From NCBI GenBank assembly GCA_002495685.1, contig DAGJ01000004.1:75134-139133 (forward strand): 64,000 nt of DNA, read 5' to 3'. Origin of the DNA: Methanobrevibacter sp. UBA412 (lineage in GTDB: Archaea > Methanobacteriota > Methanobacteria > Methanobacteriales > Methanobacteriaceae). Positions within the stretch are counted from its first letter, which is position 1, and each line of letters starts with the position of its first letter. Made by a program: the position numbers and the translations under genes. The notes beneath the pieces were generated by a model that was not told where the DNA came from, ran no database searches, and saw only the letters and a list, made by a program, of their open reading frames with translations. Shown in pieces: positions 1 through 8,178 of the stretch.

Positions 1-2
1 AT

Positions 3-1085
3 ACAGATGCAAGAAGTGAATTTAATACTTTAATTGATCCAATGGTACCAAAACTTTTAGTACAATCCTATAATGAACAAAAAGGCTTAGATTATTTAGT
101 TGTTGAAGTTTCTGAAGTACAAGGATGGGAAGATTATTTCATGAAAAACCATGCATACTTAATGAGTAAAGCTATAAACCAAGATGTATCTGTAGTAACT
201 AATGTTGCAATGGATCATATAGGATTAGTTCATGATGTGGAAGAAGTTAAAGAGGAAACTGAAGGTTTAATAAAATCATTAACTCATGGAACAGCAGTAC
301 TTAACTATGATGATGAAAGAGTAAGAATTATGGATGAAACAGTTAAAGAAGATTGTAATATTTTTTATTTAACTATGAACCCGGATAAATTAGAAAACAT
401 TAAAACTACTAATAAAATAAATAAATTATCTTATAGTGATGAAAAAGAAGCAATAATCTATGAAGATAAAATATTTTTAAAATTAGATGAATTACCCTTC
501 CAATCCCACCACTTCATACAAAACACTTTATCTGCTATTGCATCAACAATATCATTAAACATACCTCTTGAACAAATTAAAGAAGGAGTAAAATCATATA
601 AACCATTAAAAAGAAGATTTGTAACATTAAATGAAAAACCATTAATAATTGATGATTTTGCACATAATCCTGAAGGAATTAAAGCAACAATACAATCAGC
701 ATTTAAAACTGCAAATAAAAAAAATTTAAAAACATTATGGGTTATTGATGCAATTAGAGGGTCTAGAGGATTAACACTAAATAAATTAATAGCAGAAGCA
801 TTATCAGATGTAATAAATAATCTTCAAGAAGAAGACAAAATACCAATTAATTTAATATTATCTTGTAGTGAAGATGAAGTAGATCACAATAACACAGTTA
901 CACCTCAAGAGAGAAAAATATTTGAAGATGAATTAAACAAGAAAAATACAGAATATGTAATTTATGATAAATTAATAGATGCATTAACTGATACAGTAGA
1001 ATTTTCCACAACTGATGATTTAATTTTACTCATTGGAGCACAAGGAATGGATCCTGCAGAAGAATTACTTAAAAAAATATTATAA
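3..1085 (+). CDS. Mur ligase family protein, 5' end outside window
   Basis: The frame is open to the left edge, so the ATG at 42 is internal and the N-terminal P-loop part is missing. What remains is the Mur ligase central and C-terminal region: TNVAMDHIGLV, the substrate/ATP-site segment HHFIQNTLSAIA, and DDFAHNPEG at the start of the C-terminal domain. Mur ligases join amino acids to carboxylates with ATP. In Methanobacteriales they build pseudomurein peptides, and one member (CfbE) closes the ring in coenzyme F430 synthesis. I cannot decide between a pseudomurein ligase and CfbE from this half protein; the AIRGSRG stretch and the Glu/Asp-rich C-terminus might help a family search. The gene ends 86 bp before ogt, which has its own leader. 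Confidence 0.8.
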   Translation, partial: TDARSEFNTLIDPMVPKLLVQSYNEQKGLDYLVVEVSEVQGWEDYFMKNHAYLMSKAINQDVSVVTNVAMDHIGLVHDVEEVKEETEGLIKSLTHGTAVLNYDDERVRIMDETVKEDCNIFYLTMNPDKLENIKTTNKINKLSYSDEKEAIIYEDKIFLKLDELPFQSHHFIQNTLSAIASTISLNIPLEQIKEGVKSYKPLKRRFVTLNEKPLIIDDFAHNPEGIKATIQSAFKTANKKNLKTLWVIDAIRGSRGLTLNKLIAEALSDVINNLQEEDKIPINLILSCSEDEVDHNNTVTPQERKIFEDELNKKNTEYVIYDKLIDALTDTVEFSTTDDLILLIGAQGMDPAEELLKKIL

Positions 1086-1171
1086 ATTAATAATTAAATT
1101 TAATTTCATTTTTTTATTTAAATATCCTTATATAAACAAATAGTTTCATAAAGGAGGTTTAAAAAATTTTT

Positions 1172-1642
1172 ATGGATGTAAAAGCATACATTAACAAAGA
1201 TAGATTAACACAACTTATTTATTTTGAAAATGAATTCAATGAAATAAATATAAATTATATTAAAAAACACAATCTTATTGAATCTAAAAATTTAGAAAAG
1301 TTGATAAAAAAATTTATAAATGGAGAAAATGTTAATTTTCAAAATTGCTTTGATTTAACCACTCTTCCTATTACAAGTTTTCAAAGAAAAGTCTATATTG
1401 AAACATTAAAAATACCAAAAGGAAAAACTAGAACTTATAAAGAAATAGGTAATTCTATTAATTCTCAAGCATATCAAGCAATTGGTGGAGCATTATCAAA
1501 AAATCCATTACCCTTTATCATACCCTGCCATAGGGTAATAGGTTCAAATAATCAATTAACTGGATATCGTGGCGGTTTAAAATTAAAAAAACAATTACTA
1601 TTAAATGAAGGAATAAAATTTAGAAATGACAAAATTATATAA
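1172..1642 (+). CDS. ogt: Methylated-DNA--protein-cysteine methyltransferase
   Basis: Suicide DNA repair protein that moves the alkyl group of O6-alkylguanine to its own cysteine. The active-site motif IIPCHRVI lies near residues 113-120, preceded by the helix-turn-helix region SFQRKVYIETLKIPKGKT and followed by the GYRGG loop, all in family order. At 156 residues it has the usual length for Ogt. The start is fixed by a strong Shine-Dalgarno (aaggaggt at 1151-1158) 13 bases upstream of the ATG. An nre repair gene follows 29 bp downstream, so a small DNA-repair operon is likely. Confidence 0.93.
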   Translation: MDVKAYINKDRLTQLIYFENEFNEININYIKKHNLIESKNLEKLIKKFINGENVNFQNCFDLTTLPITSFQRKVYIETLKIPKGKTRTYKEIGNSINSQAYQAIGGALSKNPLPFIIPCHRVIGSNNQLTGYRGGLKLKKQLLLNEGIKFRNDKII

Positions 1643-1671
1643 TTAAATAGAAAATTTAATAAGAGTTTTTC

Positions 1672-2835
1672 ATGTCAATAAATAAAAGCCAATACTTAGA
1701 TGAACTAACAAAAAACCAGAAAATCCGAAGTATTAAGATAAATAAAAACCTTGACGGTAGTACACCCCCATCAGTATTTATTGGGCATTGGAATTATCCT
1801 AAAGTATATGCAGGTCCAATGATAACACCAGATAAAGGAGATACTAGCTTATTAGATAGTCCTGAAACATGGATACAAAATGGGAAAACAGGAAAAGATA
1901 TTTTTAATTTCAGAATGAATCTAATACGTGGAAAACAATTAATTGGTATAAAAGACCTTGAAAACCCTTATATTGAAAAATTACAAAGTATCAGTTTATC
2001 TAAATATTCTACAGATAGTGAAGCAACCTTTAAAAAACACCCTACAGGTGGAGGATATCAAGGTGAAAGTGAACCTCATGGTCCTAGTGCATTAATAAAG
2101 AAATTCGATATTGATGAAGTCAGATGGGATAAAAAATTAGAAAAATCTTATTATGACACTGATTTAAAAGCAACAGATGCTGTAATGGCAATGTATAATC
2201 ATAATGTACCCTTCAGTAAACTACAAAAAGCTTTTAGTGTTGGAGCATTTGGAGAAAAACAGAACCGTAAATTAGTACCTACAAGATGGAGTATAACAGC
2301 TTGTGATACTGCAATTTCAAATGGATTATTAAAAGAAGTGAAATACAATCCAACAATAGACTCTTATGAAGTTTACAATTACTCAAGTTTAGGTAATAAT
2401 TTCATTATTATTTTAATCCCTGAAGAATGGGAGTTTGAAATGATAGAAACTTATTTAAAAGTTTTAAATAATGAAAAAATCACATTCATAGATCATGAAT
2501 ATAATAAAGGTAAAACCTCCTACAGTCCTCTTCAAGGAGCATATTATGCTGGAAAATTAGCTGTATTAGAGCACTTACGAAAAGTTCATAGACAATCTGG
2601 AGTGATAATTATTCGTGAAATTTATGAAAATTTTGAACCACTTGGAGTATTTAATGTTCGAGAAAATATTAGAATAGCTATGAGTCAAAATCCAATGAGT
2701 TTTGAAACTTTAAAAGAATCTTTAAATTTTGCTAATAATAAATTGAAATCCTCAACTGATTATTATGTTGAAAATAGTCATTTGTTGAAGGAACTTTTTA
2801 TTTCTAAACAAACAACTTTAGATGCATTTTTTTAA
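1672..2835 (+). CDS. nreA: Nre family archaeal DNA repair protein with PIP box
   Basis: Recognised as Nre from the N-terminal core (SVFIGHWNYPKVYAGPM), the GGGYQGESEPHGPSA region and the TRWSITACD motif. The last residues are QTTLDAFF, an exact PCNA-interacting peptide (QxxLxxFF) at the extreme C-terminus, as expected for NreA, which works with PCNA in archaeal DNA damage responses. The Cys cluster that many family members carry at the N-terminus is absent; I see only one Cys in the whole protein (in ITACD). The gene lies 29 bp behind ogt and is probably cotranscribed. The biochemical activity of the family is not established. Confidence 0.88.
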   Translation: MSINKSQYLDELTKNQKIRSIKINKNLDGSTPPSVFIGHWNYPKVYAGPMITPDKGDTSLLDSPETWIQNGKTGKDIFNFRMNLIRGKQLIGIKDLENPYIEKLQSISLSKYSTDSEATFKKHPTGGGYQGESEPHGPSALIKKFDIDEVRWDKKLEKSYYDTDLKATDAVMAMYNHNVPFSKLQKAFSVGAFGEKQNRKLVPTRWSITACDTAISNGLLKEVKYNPTIDSYEVYNYSSLGNNFIIILIPEEWEFEMIETYLKVLNNEKITFIDHEYNKGKTSYSPLQGAYYAGKLAVLEHLRKVHRQSGVIIIREIYENFEPLGVFNVRENIRIAMSQNPMSFETLKESLNFANNKLKSSTDYYVENSHLLKELFISKQTTLDAFF

Positions 2836-3258
2836 AGAAATAACACTATAAATAACATTGTTTGAATTAATTTTCTTTTAACTGATTATAAAAATTATTT
2901 CCAATAATAAGGATTATTAAATTTTAAATTAAAGAAAATTCTTAAATTTTTTATTATTCATGAAATATTTTTCAATTAAATTTAAATTTTTCTCTTTTTT
3001 CTACTATTTTTTACCTATTTTTAATTATTTATCATGCTTATTTTCTTTTTTATTAATAAAAACATTGTTTATATTATATTTAAAGATTTATTATTAATTT
3101 CATAGAATACATAATATTAAATAAGATATTAATCTTATAAAATAATGTTATTATATTTATAGTAATATTAGAGAAATATTTGCGATAAATTGATAATTAT
3201 ATTATTATAAAATTAATTCAAAAACATAATTAATTCATATTAAAGAGGATATATTCAT
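2836..3258. other. Intergenic region without recognisable gene
   Basis: 423 bases, extremely AT-rich, between nreA and the secreted pair. A purine-rich Shine-Dalgarno (aaagagga near 3243) serves the next gene. Several TATA-like stretches (for example near 3145-3165) could be the promoter, but I cannot choose one. No open frame, tRNA or C/D box pattern is visible. Confidence 0.5.
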
Positions 3259-3747
3259 ATGTTTATTAAAGTAAGACGAGATACATTAATGATTTTGCTT
3301 TTAGCATTTTTATTAATCTTATGTGGAAGAATTATAACTTACGTTGCATATGCCTCATCTCCTGAAGTGGACCAAGGTGTTCCAATAGCAGGGATTATTG
3401 TAAAAGGAAATGATGTTGTTCCAATCGAAACAATTAGAGAAAATGTGCAAGCAGCAGGTTTCAGAGAAAATTCTTATATTGATGGAGATATGCTTGTAAC
3501 AAGTAAACGTACGTTGCCATTGTCGGAGGCCATAACGAATGCTGAACAATTCGCATGTAAATCCACAGTTCCAGGTACAACATTACAACCTATTGCAGCG
3601 GCGGATGTTTCAGTAGATGAAAAAACAGGAATTGTAACTGTTACAGTTATTGAAGATTTCTCAACAATACCTGTTAGTAATACCACTAGTGCTGATAATG
3701 CATCATACAATGGAGTGAACACTGCGCAATTTAAAGAAACGGCGTAA
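3259..3747 (+). CDS. Membrane-anchored extracytoplasmic protein, POTRA-like domain
   Basis: 162 residues of unassigned function. Basic N-terminus (KVRR), one hydrophobic segment at about residues 9-31 ending in AYA (signal peptide or anchor), then a single small domain. Residues about 43-135 read like a POTRA fold: a beta strand IAGIIVKGNDVV, a helix PIETIRENVQAAGF, and a closing strand pair DVSVDEKTGIVTVTVIED. POTRA modules normally serve outer-membrane assembly or FtsQ-type division proteins; this archaeon has no outer membrane. The C-terminus is low-complexity Ser/Thr/Asn. Codon use around 3505-3610 (tcg, acg, gcg) is more GC-rich than the surroundings. It sits 23 bp before the next secreted protein, so the two probably act together. 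The POTRA assignment is by eye only. Confidence 0.6.
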   Translation: MFIKVRRDTLMILLLAFLLILCGRIITYVAYASSPEVDQGVPIAGIIVKGNDVVPIETIRENVQAAGFRENSYIDGDMLVTSKRTLPLSEAITNAEQFACKSTVPGTTLQPIAAADVSVDEKTGIVTVTVIEDFSTIPVSNTTSADNASYNGVNTAQFKETA

Positions 3748-3770
3748 ATTTATAAAGAGGATGATAATAG

Positions 3771-5051
3771 ATGAATAAGAAAACTAAATATTTATTTCTT
3801 GGATTAATATTATTCTTGACCGTTTTTACTGTAATCAGTGAAGTTTCAGCAACTTGTAACATTATAGTAATTACTGACCCGACAGGACAAGATCCTAATG
3901 GTGTTGCAGCAGGAAGTATGTCATTTGCTAAAAACATGTTTCAATCATCTTTCCTTATGAGTAAAGATAAACAATTTGCTGTACTATCTGGGGGTGAAGG
4001 TAACTCTTCAGATCGTGTACAAGCGATTGGTCAGTGTGTAGCAGCATTACAGAATGGTGCTTCACCTTCTACAGCAGCATCTGTAGCAAGTTCCTTTAAT
4101 GGGATTCGTCTTGTAGTCGGTGGTCCTAATGTTGGAGCCGCTATTGGTGGATCATTTGATGCTTATGTTGTAGAAGAACAAGATAATGGTGAGATTACAG
4201 TCACACCTTACTCCTCAACAAGTGGAGGATTAGCAGTATTACAAGAAGGTCATAGAGGAGCTATTATTCACTTAAGAAACTCTGAAGGAAACCCTAAGAT
4301 GGGTACTGCAGATTCAGTAAGATATCAAACTGCTGTGAATATGGGTAAAATGATAAGAGACGGTTACCCAGCTACACGTATTGTTGGAGAAGGGATGAGA
4401 GAAGTTGCAACAGATTCTGGAGAACAATACGGTGGAGGTGCTGTTAATCTTGTATCTCGTGTAACTACAGGAGATATGTTCACACCAACTGAAATGAATT
4501 CTACTGGGTATCCAATGAGTGAAAACTATACTAAATCATGTCCAACATGTGGATGGAGTGTAGGATTCCCTGAAGCTGATAATTATCAAGTATGTCCAGT
4601 TGATGGAAGTCAACTAAAAACAACCAATGCTTGTGATGCATTAATCAATGCAATAACAGTAACATCAAATACAACAAGTGTATCAGTTTATGGTAGTGAT
4701 AGGGCAGGATTAGCAGATACAACGGAAGCTATTGTTCAAGCATCAGTAACTAAATATGGTTATAATCCTGATCAAATTGCAGGATCTATAAATAAAGGTA
4801 TTCATAATGGTTTAATCATGGGAGTAAATTATGTTGAACCTAAAGACATAAGTGTTAAAGAAAACTCTCGTGCAGTTGGAGTATATTATGAACCATTAGC
4901 TGATGGAAGAACATCCCCACCTTGGAATTTACCAGTAAATTCATTTGTATTAACTATTATTGGAACAATACAAACAGCAATTGGTATAATACTTATACTG
5001 TTAGTAATATTCAGAAGTAGGCTTATAAAAAACTTCCAAGATCGAAAATAG
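3771..5051 (+). CDS. Secreted, C-terminally anchored protein with external zinc-ribbon-like motif
   Basis: 426 residues, family not recognised. N-terminal signal peptide or anchor (residues 5-27, ending VSA before TCN), a long Gly/Ala/Ser-rich ectodomain, one C-terminal transmembrane segment (about 395-417) and a basic cytoplasmic tail (RSRLIKNFQDRK). The ectodomain contains CPTCGW and, 17 residues later, CPVDG, resembling half of a rubredoxin-like zinc ribbon, plus further single Cys residues. The start has a good Shine-Dalgarno (aaagaggatgat). Translation is likely coupled to the upstream POTRA-like gene. A terminator-like hairpin follows directly, so the pair looks like a closed two-gene operon. 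A role in envelope or pseudomurein biology is inference from location only. Confidence 0.65.
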   Translation: MNKKTKYLFLGLILFLTVFTVISEVSATCNIIVITDPTGQDPNGVAAGSMSFAKNMFQSSFLMSKDKQFAVLSGGEGNSSDRVQAIGQCVAALQNGASPSTAASVASSFNGIRLVVGGPNVGAAIGGSFDAYVVEEQDNGEITVTPYSSTSGGLAVLQEGHRGAIIHLRNSEGNPKMGTADSVRYQTAVNMGKMIRDGYPATRIVGEGMREVATDSGEQYGGGAVNLVSRVTTGDMFTPTEMNSTGYPMSENYTKSCPTCGWSVGFPEADNYQVCPVDGSQLKTTNACDALINAITVTSNTTSVSVYGSDRAGLADTTEAIVQASVTKYGYNPDQIAGSINKGIHNGLIMGVNYVEPKDISVKENSRAVGVYYEPLADGRTSPPWNLPVNSFVLTIIGTIQTAIGIILILLVIFRSRLIKNFQDRK

Positions 5052-5060
5052 AATAATTTA

Positions 5061-5122
5061 GGTTATTTAATGAGAAAAGAATTATATTTTAAAAAATAAA
5101 TCTCATTATATAACCTTTTTTT
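5061..5122 (+). terminator. Hairpin plus T-run behind the secreted pair
   Basis: Inverted repeat of 15 bases, ggttatttaatgaga (5061-5075) with tctcattatataacc (5101-5115), one mismatch, followed directly by seven T (5116-5122). It lies 10 bases behind the stop codon at 5051. It has the form of an intrinsic terminator, although archaeal termination mainly needs the T-run. Confidence 0.6.
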
Positions 5123-5348
5123 ATAAAAAAACAAAATCAATTTGAATAATATTATAATTTTTTAATTTAAATCTAAAAAACAAATAAAGAAAATTTTAAA
5201 CACAAAATATTAAAAAAATAAAATTTTAACAGTTATTACTAGGATTTAAACACTAAAAAAGCTGTATAATTATAATTCAAAAAAAATTATATACAAATTT
5301 ACTAAAATTTAAAAATTATTAAACAATAAAACTAAAGGGTAAAAAAAC

Positions 5349-5771
5349 ATGGCATTAATACTAATTCGTGGCGAAAACAATCAAAAATTATTAAATGCAA
5401 TTGCAGATATTGAAAGACATGCTAAATTAAATTTAACAACAAAACCTAAAAAAGTGGATCCTCAGTTTGCAGATGAAATTGTGGGAAAAATTTTGAATCA
5501 AAAAATACGTAACAAATCACATGTTGCAACTGCTTTTTTTGTAAAAGAAGACATAACTTTATCAATTATTCAAGTGAAAAAGATTCATCCACCTGCTCAT
5601 GTAGTAGTAGTAATTGATGATTATGAAGGATATGGAAATTTAGTTAAGACTTTAAATCAATCAGCACCTTTAAAAGGTTATTATTCTAATAAGAATAAAG
5701 GTACTGTAATGAAAGATTATAAATATAAATCTGCTAGAGAATACAAAAATTCAAAAATAGGTTATTTATAA
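5349..5771 (+). CDS. DUF356-type conserved archaeal protein
   Basis: 140 residues, function unknown. It begins ALILIRGENNQKLLNAIADIERHAKL and has a central TLSIIQVKKIHPPAHVVVV motif, which I associate with the archaeal DUF356 family common in methanogens; the family name is from memory. The fold appears alpha/beta, soluble, with no membrane segment or signal. A basic, Lys/Tyr-rich C-terminus follows. Monocistronic: it has its own AT-rich leader and faces the aMBF1 gene tail to tail. Confidence 0.6.
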   Translation: MALILIRGENNQKLLNAIADIERHAKLNLTTKPKKVDPQFADEIVGKILNQKIRNKSHVATAFFVKEDITLSIIQVKKIHPPAHVVVVIDDYEGYGNLVKTLNQSAPLKGYYSNKNKGTVMKDYKYKSAREYKNSKIGYL

Positions 5772-5804
5772 AAAAAAGAATTTTAGAAATATAATAAAAT
5801 TTTT

Positions 5805-6281
5805 TTATTTTTTTATTTTTACTATACTTCCAAGTGTTAAACCACCTGATGAAGATGTTTTAAATTGTTCTAAATCAAGATTATCTACTTTTTCTATAAT
5901 TTTAATATTTAATGTTTTTTCAAATTTATATGCTAAATTAAGTTCTGGTGTCATTTTTCCAGATTCTATTTTTTTAATTACTGAGACTTTTTCTTGGATT
6001 TTTTCACCTAATTCTTCCCGAGACCAGCCTTTAGATTCCCTTGCTTGTTTACAAATGTTACCAAAATTTTCAACAATTTCTTCACTAGGTTCGTCTCTTT
6101 TTCTTTGGTATTTTTGAGTACTTTGTTTTTTTGCTGTTTTTCTTTTTATTCGTTTTTGAGGGGGTGCTTTTTGTATTCTTCCAAGTTTTGAACATTCTTT
6201 ACATGTATCTAAAACTGCACCATCAACTTTTGTTCTTATAGGTTTACCAGATATTGGTTTTCCACAAATCTCGCATCTCAT
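5805..6281 (-). CDS. Archaeal multiprotein bridging factor aMBF1
   Basis: 158-residue transcription cofactor and ribosome-associated protein. An N-terminal zinc ribbon (MRCEICG at 1-7, CKEC about 30 residues later), a basic linker rich in Lys/Arg/Gln, then a Cro/C1-type helix-turn-helix (ARESKGWSREELGEKI ... VIKKIESGKMTPE). This order is diagnostic of aMBF1/MBF1. I take the ATG at 6281, since zinc-ribbon spacing and family starts fit MRCEIC; an in-frame TTG three codons upstream is the alternative. No Shine-Dalgarno is visible, and a TATA-like stretch lies 60-70 bases upstream on the minus strand, so the message probably has a short leader or none. Confidence 0.88.
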   Translation of the reverse strand: MRCEICGKPISGKPIRTKVDGAVLDTCKECSKLGRIQKAPPQKRIKRKTAKKQSTQKYQRKRDEPSEEIVENFGNICKQARESKGWSREELGEKIQEKVSVIKKIESGKMTPELNLAYKFEKTLNIKIIEKVDNLDLEQFKTSSSGGLTLGSIVKIKK

Positions 6282-6510
6282 GTTAATCAACTATGTTTTT
6301 TAAATGTTTTAAGTTTTTCGAATCATTTATAATTTTTCAAAACCTTTATATACAAATTTATTGTATATAATATAATGATTTGAGTTTTAAATTATATTTA
6401 CTCTTTATTAATTTTGTAGTTTTTAAATTAATTTATTTTTTTAAGCTATTTTTTTTAATTAAAGTTTAATTTAATAAAAAAATTATAAACTATAAATTAT
6501 TAGTATTATT

Positions 6511-6578
6511 TGAAACAAGTTTCATTAGATTTAAATACTAGTAACTAAAAATAGATTAAATACATAATAGTAACTAAA
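6511..6578 (+). promoter_or_regulatory. Candidate pan promoter with palindrome and duplicated TATA region
   Basis: In the 390-base gap before pan, a perfect palindrome tgaaac-aa-gtttca (6511-6524) lies immediately upstream of a TATA-like atttaaatac. The TATA-containing segment is then imperfectly duplicated: agatttaaatactagtaactaaa (6527-6549) and again at 6553-6578 with a 3-base insertion. The leader to the pan ATG would be 100-130 bases. A regulator site next to the TATA box suits stress control of pan, but that is inference. Confidence 0.4.
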
Positions 6579-6681
6579 TGTAATTATAATGGAATCGAAA
6601 AAATAATTATTAATAAGCAAAAATAAATAATAATTATAATTTAACAGATAAAATTTTAAATAAAAAAAGGAGTGATTCACC

Positions 6682-7932
6682 ATGCCAGAATCTTCTCAAG
6701 AAATAGATAATAGTGTAACTGAAGAAAATAAACAAGAAAATCTTGAAAAAGAATTTGCACTATTAAAAGAAGAACACACAAAAACTAAACGTAATTTAAT
6801 GTGGAAAATAAGAAAACTAGAAAAAGATAAAATACTCACAGAAAATGAAAAAATACGTTTAGAACGAGAAACAAAATCATTACGTGGGGAAGTAGAAAGA
6901 TTCAGAACTCCACCATTAATATTAGCTACAATAACTGAAGTTTTAGATGATACTAGAATGACAGTAAAAAGTAGTACAGGACCACACTTCCTTATAAATT
7001 ACTCAAAATTTTTAGATCCTAAACTATTAGTTCCAGGATCAAGAGTAGCATTAAACCAACAAACATTTGGGGTAGTAGAAGTATTACCATCTGAAAAAGA
7101 CCCAAGTGTATCCGGAATGGAAGTAGAAGAAAAACCTGATGTAACCTATGATCAAATTGGAGGATTAGACCCACAAATAGTTGAAGTGAAAGAAACAGTA
7201 GAATTACCACTTAAACATCCAGAACTATTTGAAAAAATTGGAATAGACCCACCTAAAGGAATTCTTTTATACGGTCCACCTGGAACAGGAAAAACATTAC
7301 TAGCAAAAGCAGTAGCAAATGAAACAAATGCTACTTTCATTAAAATAGTAGCATCAGAATTTGTTAAAAAATATATAGGAGAAGGAGCAAGACTAGTAAG
7401 AGAAGTATTTGAACTAGCAAAAGAAAAAGCACCAGCAATCATATTTATAGATGAAATTGATGCTGTTGCAGCAAAACGTTTAAAATCTAGTACTAGTGGA
7501 GACCGTGAAGTACAAAGAACACTCATGCAATTATTAGCAGAGCTCGATGGATTTGAAAGTAGAGGAGACATAGGAATTATAGGTGCTACTAACAGACCAG
7601 ATATCCTAGATCCAGCACTTTTAAGACCTGGAAGATTTGATAGATTCATAGAAGTACCATCTCCAAATGAAGAAGGAAGAAAAGAAATCCTCAAAATTCA
7701 CACATCCAAAATGTCATTATCTGAAGAAGCAGACATCGATTTACTCGCAACACTCACAGATGGAGTGTCTGGTGCAGACTTAAAAGCAATATGTACCGAA
7801 GCGGGAATGTTTGCTATTCGTGAAGGAAGAGATAAAGTCATAGTATCAGATTTCATGGATGCTGTGGAAAAAATTGTTGGATCAGAAAAAGATGAAGAAT
7901 TTATAAAAGAAGCAGGTGTGATGTTTGGATAA
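6682..7932 (+). CDS. pan: Proteasome-activating nucleotidase PAN (AAA ATPase)
   Basis: Hexameric ATPase that unfolds substrates and feeds them to the archaeal 20S proteasome. Residues 1-75 are acidic then coiled coil; an OB-like domain follows (about 75-140); the AAA module has Walker A GPPGTGKT, Walker B IIFIDEID, an ATNRPD segment and RPGRFDR arginine fingers. Length 416 is normal. The C-terminus ends VMFG, fitting the gate-opening HbYX tail with Phe in place of Tyr. The start has the Shine-Dalgarno aaaggagtga (6666-6675). A C/D guide RNA begins 43 bases after the stop and may be processed from the same transcript. Confidence 0.95.
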   Translation: MPESSQEIDNSVTEENKQENLEKEFALLKEEHTKTKRNLMWKIRKLEKDKILTENEKIRLERETKSLRGEVERFRTPPLILATITEVLDDTRMTVKSSTGPHFLINYSKFLDPKLLVPGSRVALNQQTFGVVEVLPSEKDPSVSGMEVEEKPDVTYDQIGGLDPQIVEVKETVELPLKHPELFEKIGIDPPKGILLYGPPGTGKTLLAKAVANETNATFIKIVASEFVKKYIGEGARLVREVFELAKEKAPAIIFIDEIDAVAAKRLKSSTSGDREVQRTLMQLLAELDGFESRGDIGIIGATNRPDILDPALLRPGRFDRFIEVPSPNEEGRKEILKIHTSKMSLSEEADIDLLATLTDGVSGADLKAICTEAGMFAIREGRDKVIVSDFMDAVEKIVGSEKDEEFIKEAGVMFG

Positions 7933-7974
7933 AAAAATCCAAATTCATCCTTTCTTTAATTAATAAAAAATATA

Positions 7975-8039
7975 ATTGGCCAGTGATGAACCCTATGAGC
8001 TCTGATATGGTGATGAATGATGGGCGATCTGAGGCCAAT
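7975..8039 (+). ncRNA. C/D box guide sRNA
   Basis: All four boxes are present in order and correct spacing: C gtgatga (7983-7989), D' ctga (8002-8005), C' gtgatga (8010-8016), D ctga (8029-8032). The ends pair as a perfect 7-bp terminal stem, attggcc (7975-7981) with ggccaat (8033-8039). Both guide regions are 12 nt: accctatgagct before D' and atgatgggcgat before D, as in archaeal symmetric C/D RNAs. By the N+5 rule both guides would methylate a C (targets AGCUC*AUAGGGU and AUCGC*CCAUCAU). Targets in rRNA or tRNA were not verified. A T-run from 8039 follows, and the RNA lies 43 bases after pan. Confidence 0.9.
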
Positions 8040-8178
8040 TTTTTTATAATATTATCTTAATATAAAATTTTACAATACTATTTTTAAACTTTTACTAATT
8101 TTATTTAAAATCCTTTAAACAAAATAATTTCATATAGAAAGTGTTTTAAATAAAGATATCTAATAAATATAAATTACT

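Noticed and set aside
7152-7694. 180-codon open frame on the minus strand inside pan
   Set aside because: Lies antisense to the AAA domain of pan; Ser/Asn-rich translation reflects the reverse complement of conserved codons, with no motif or ribosome-binding site.
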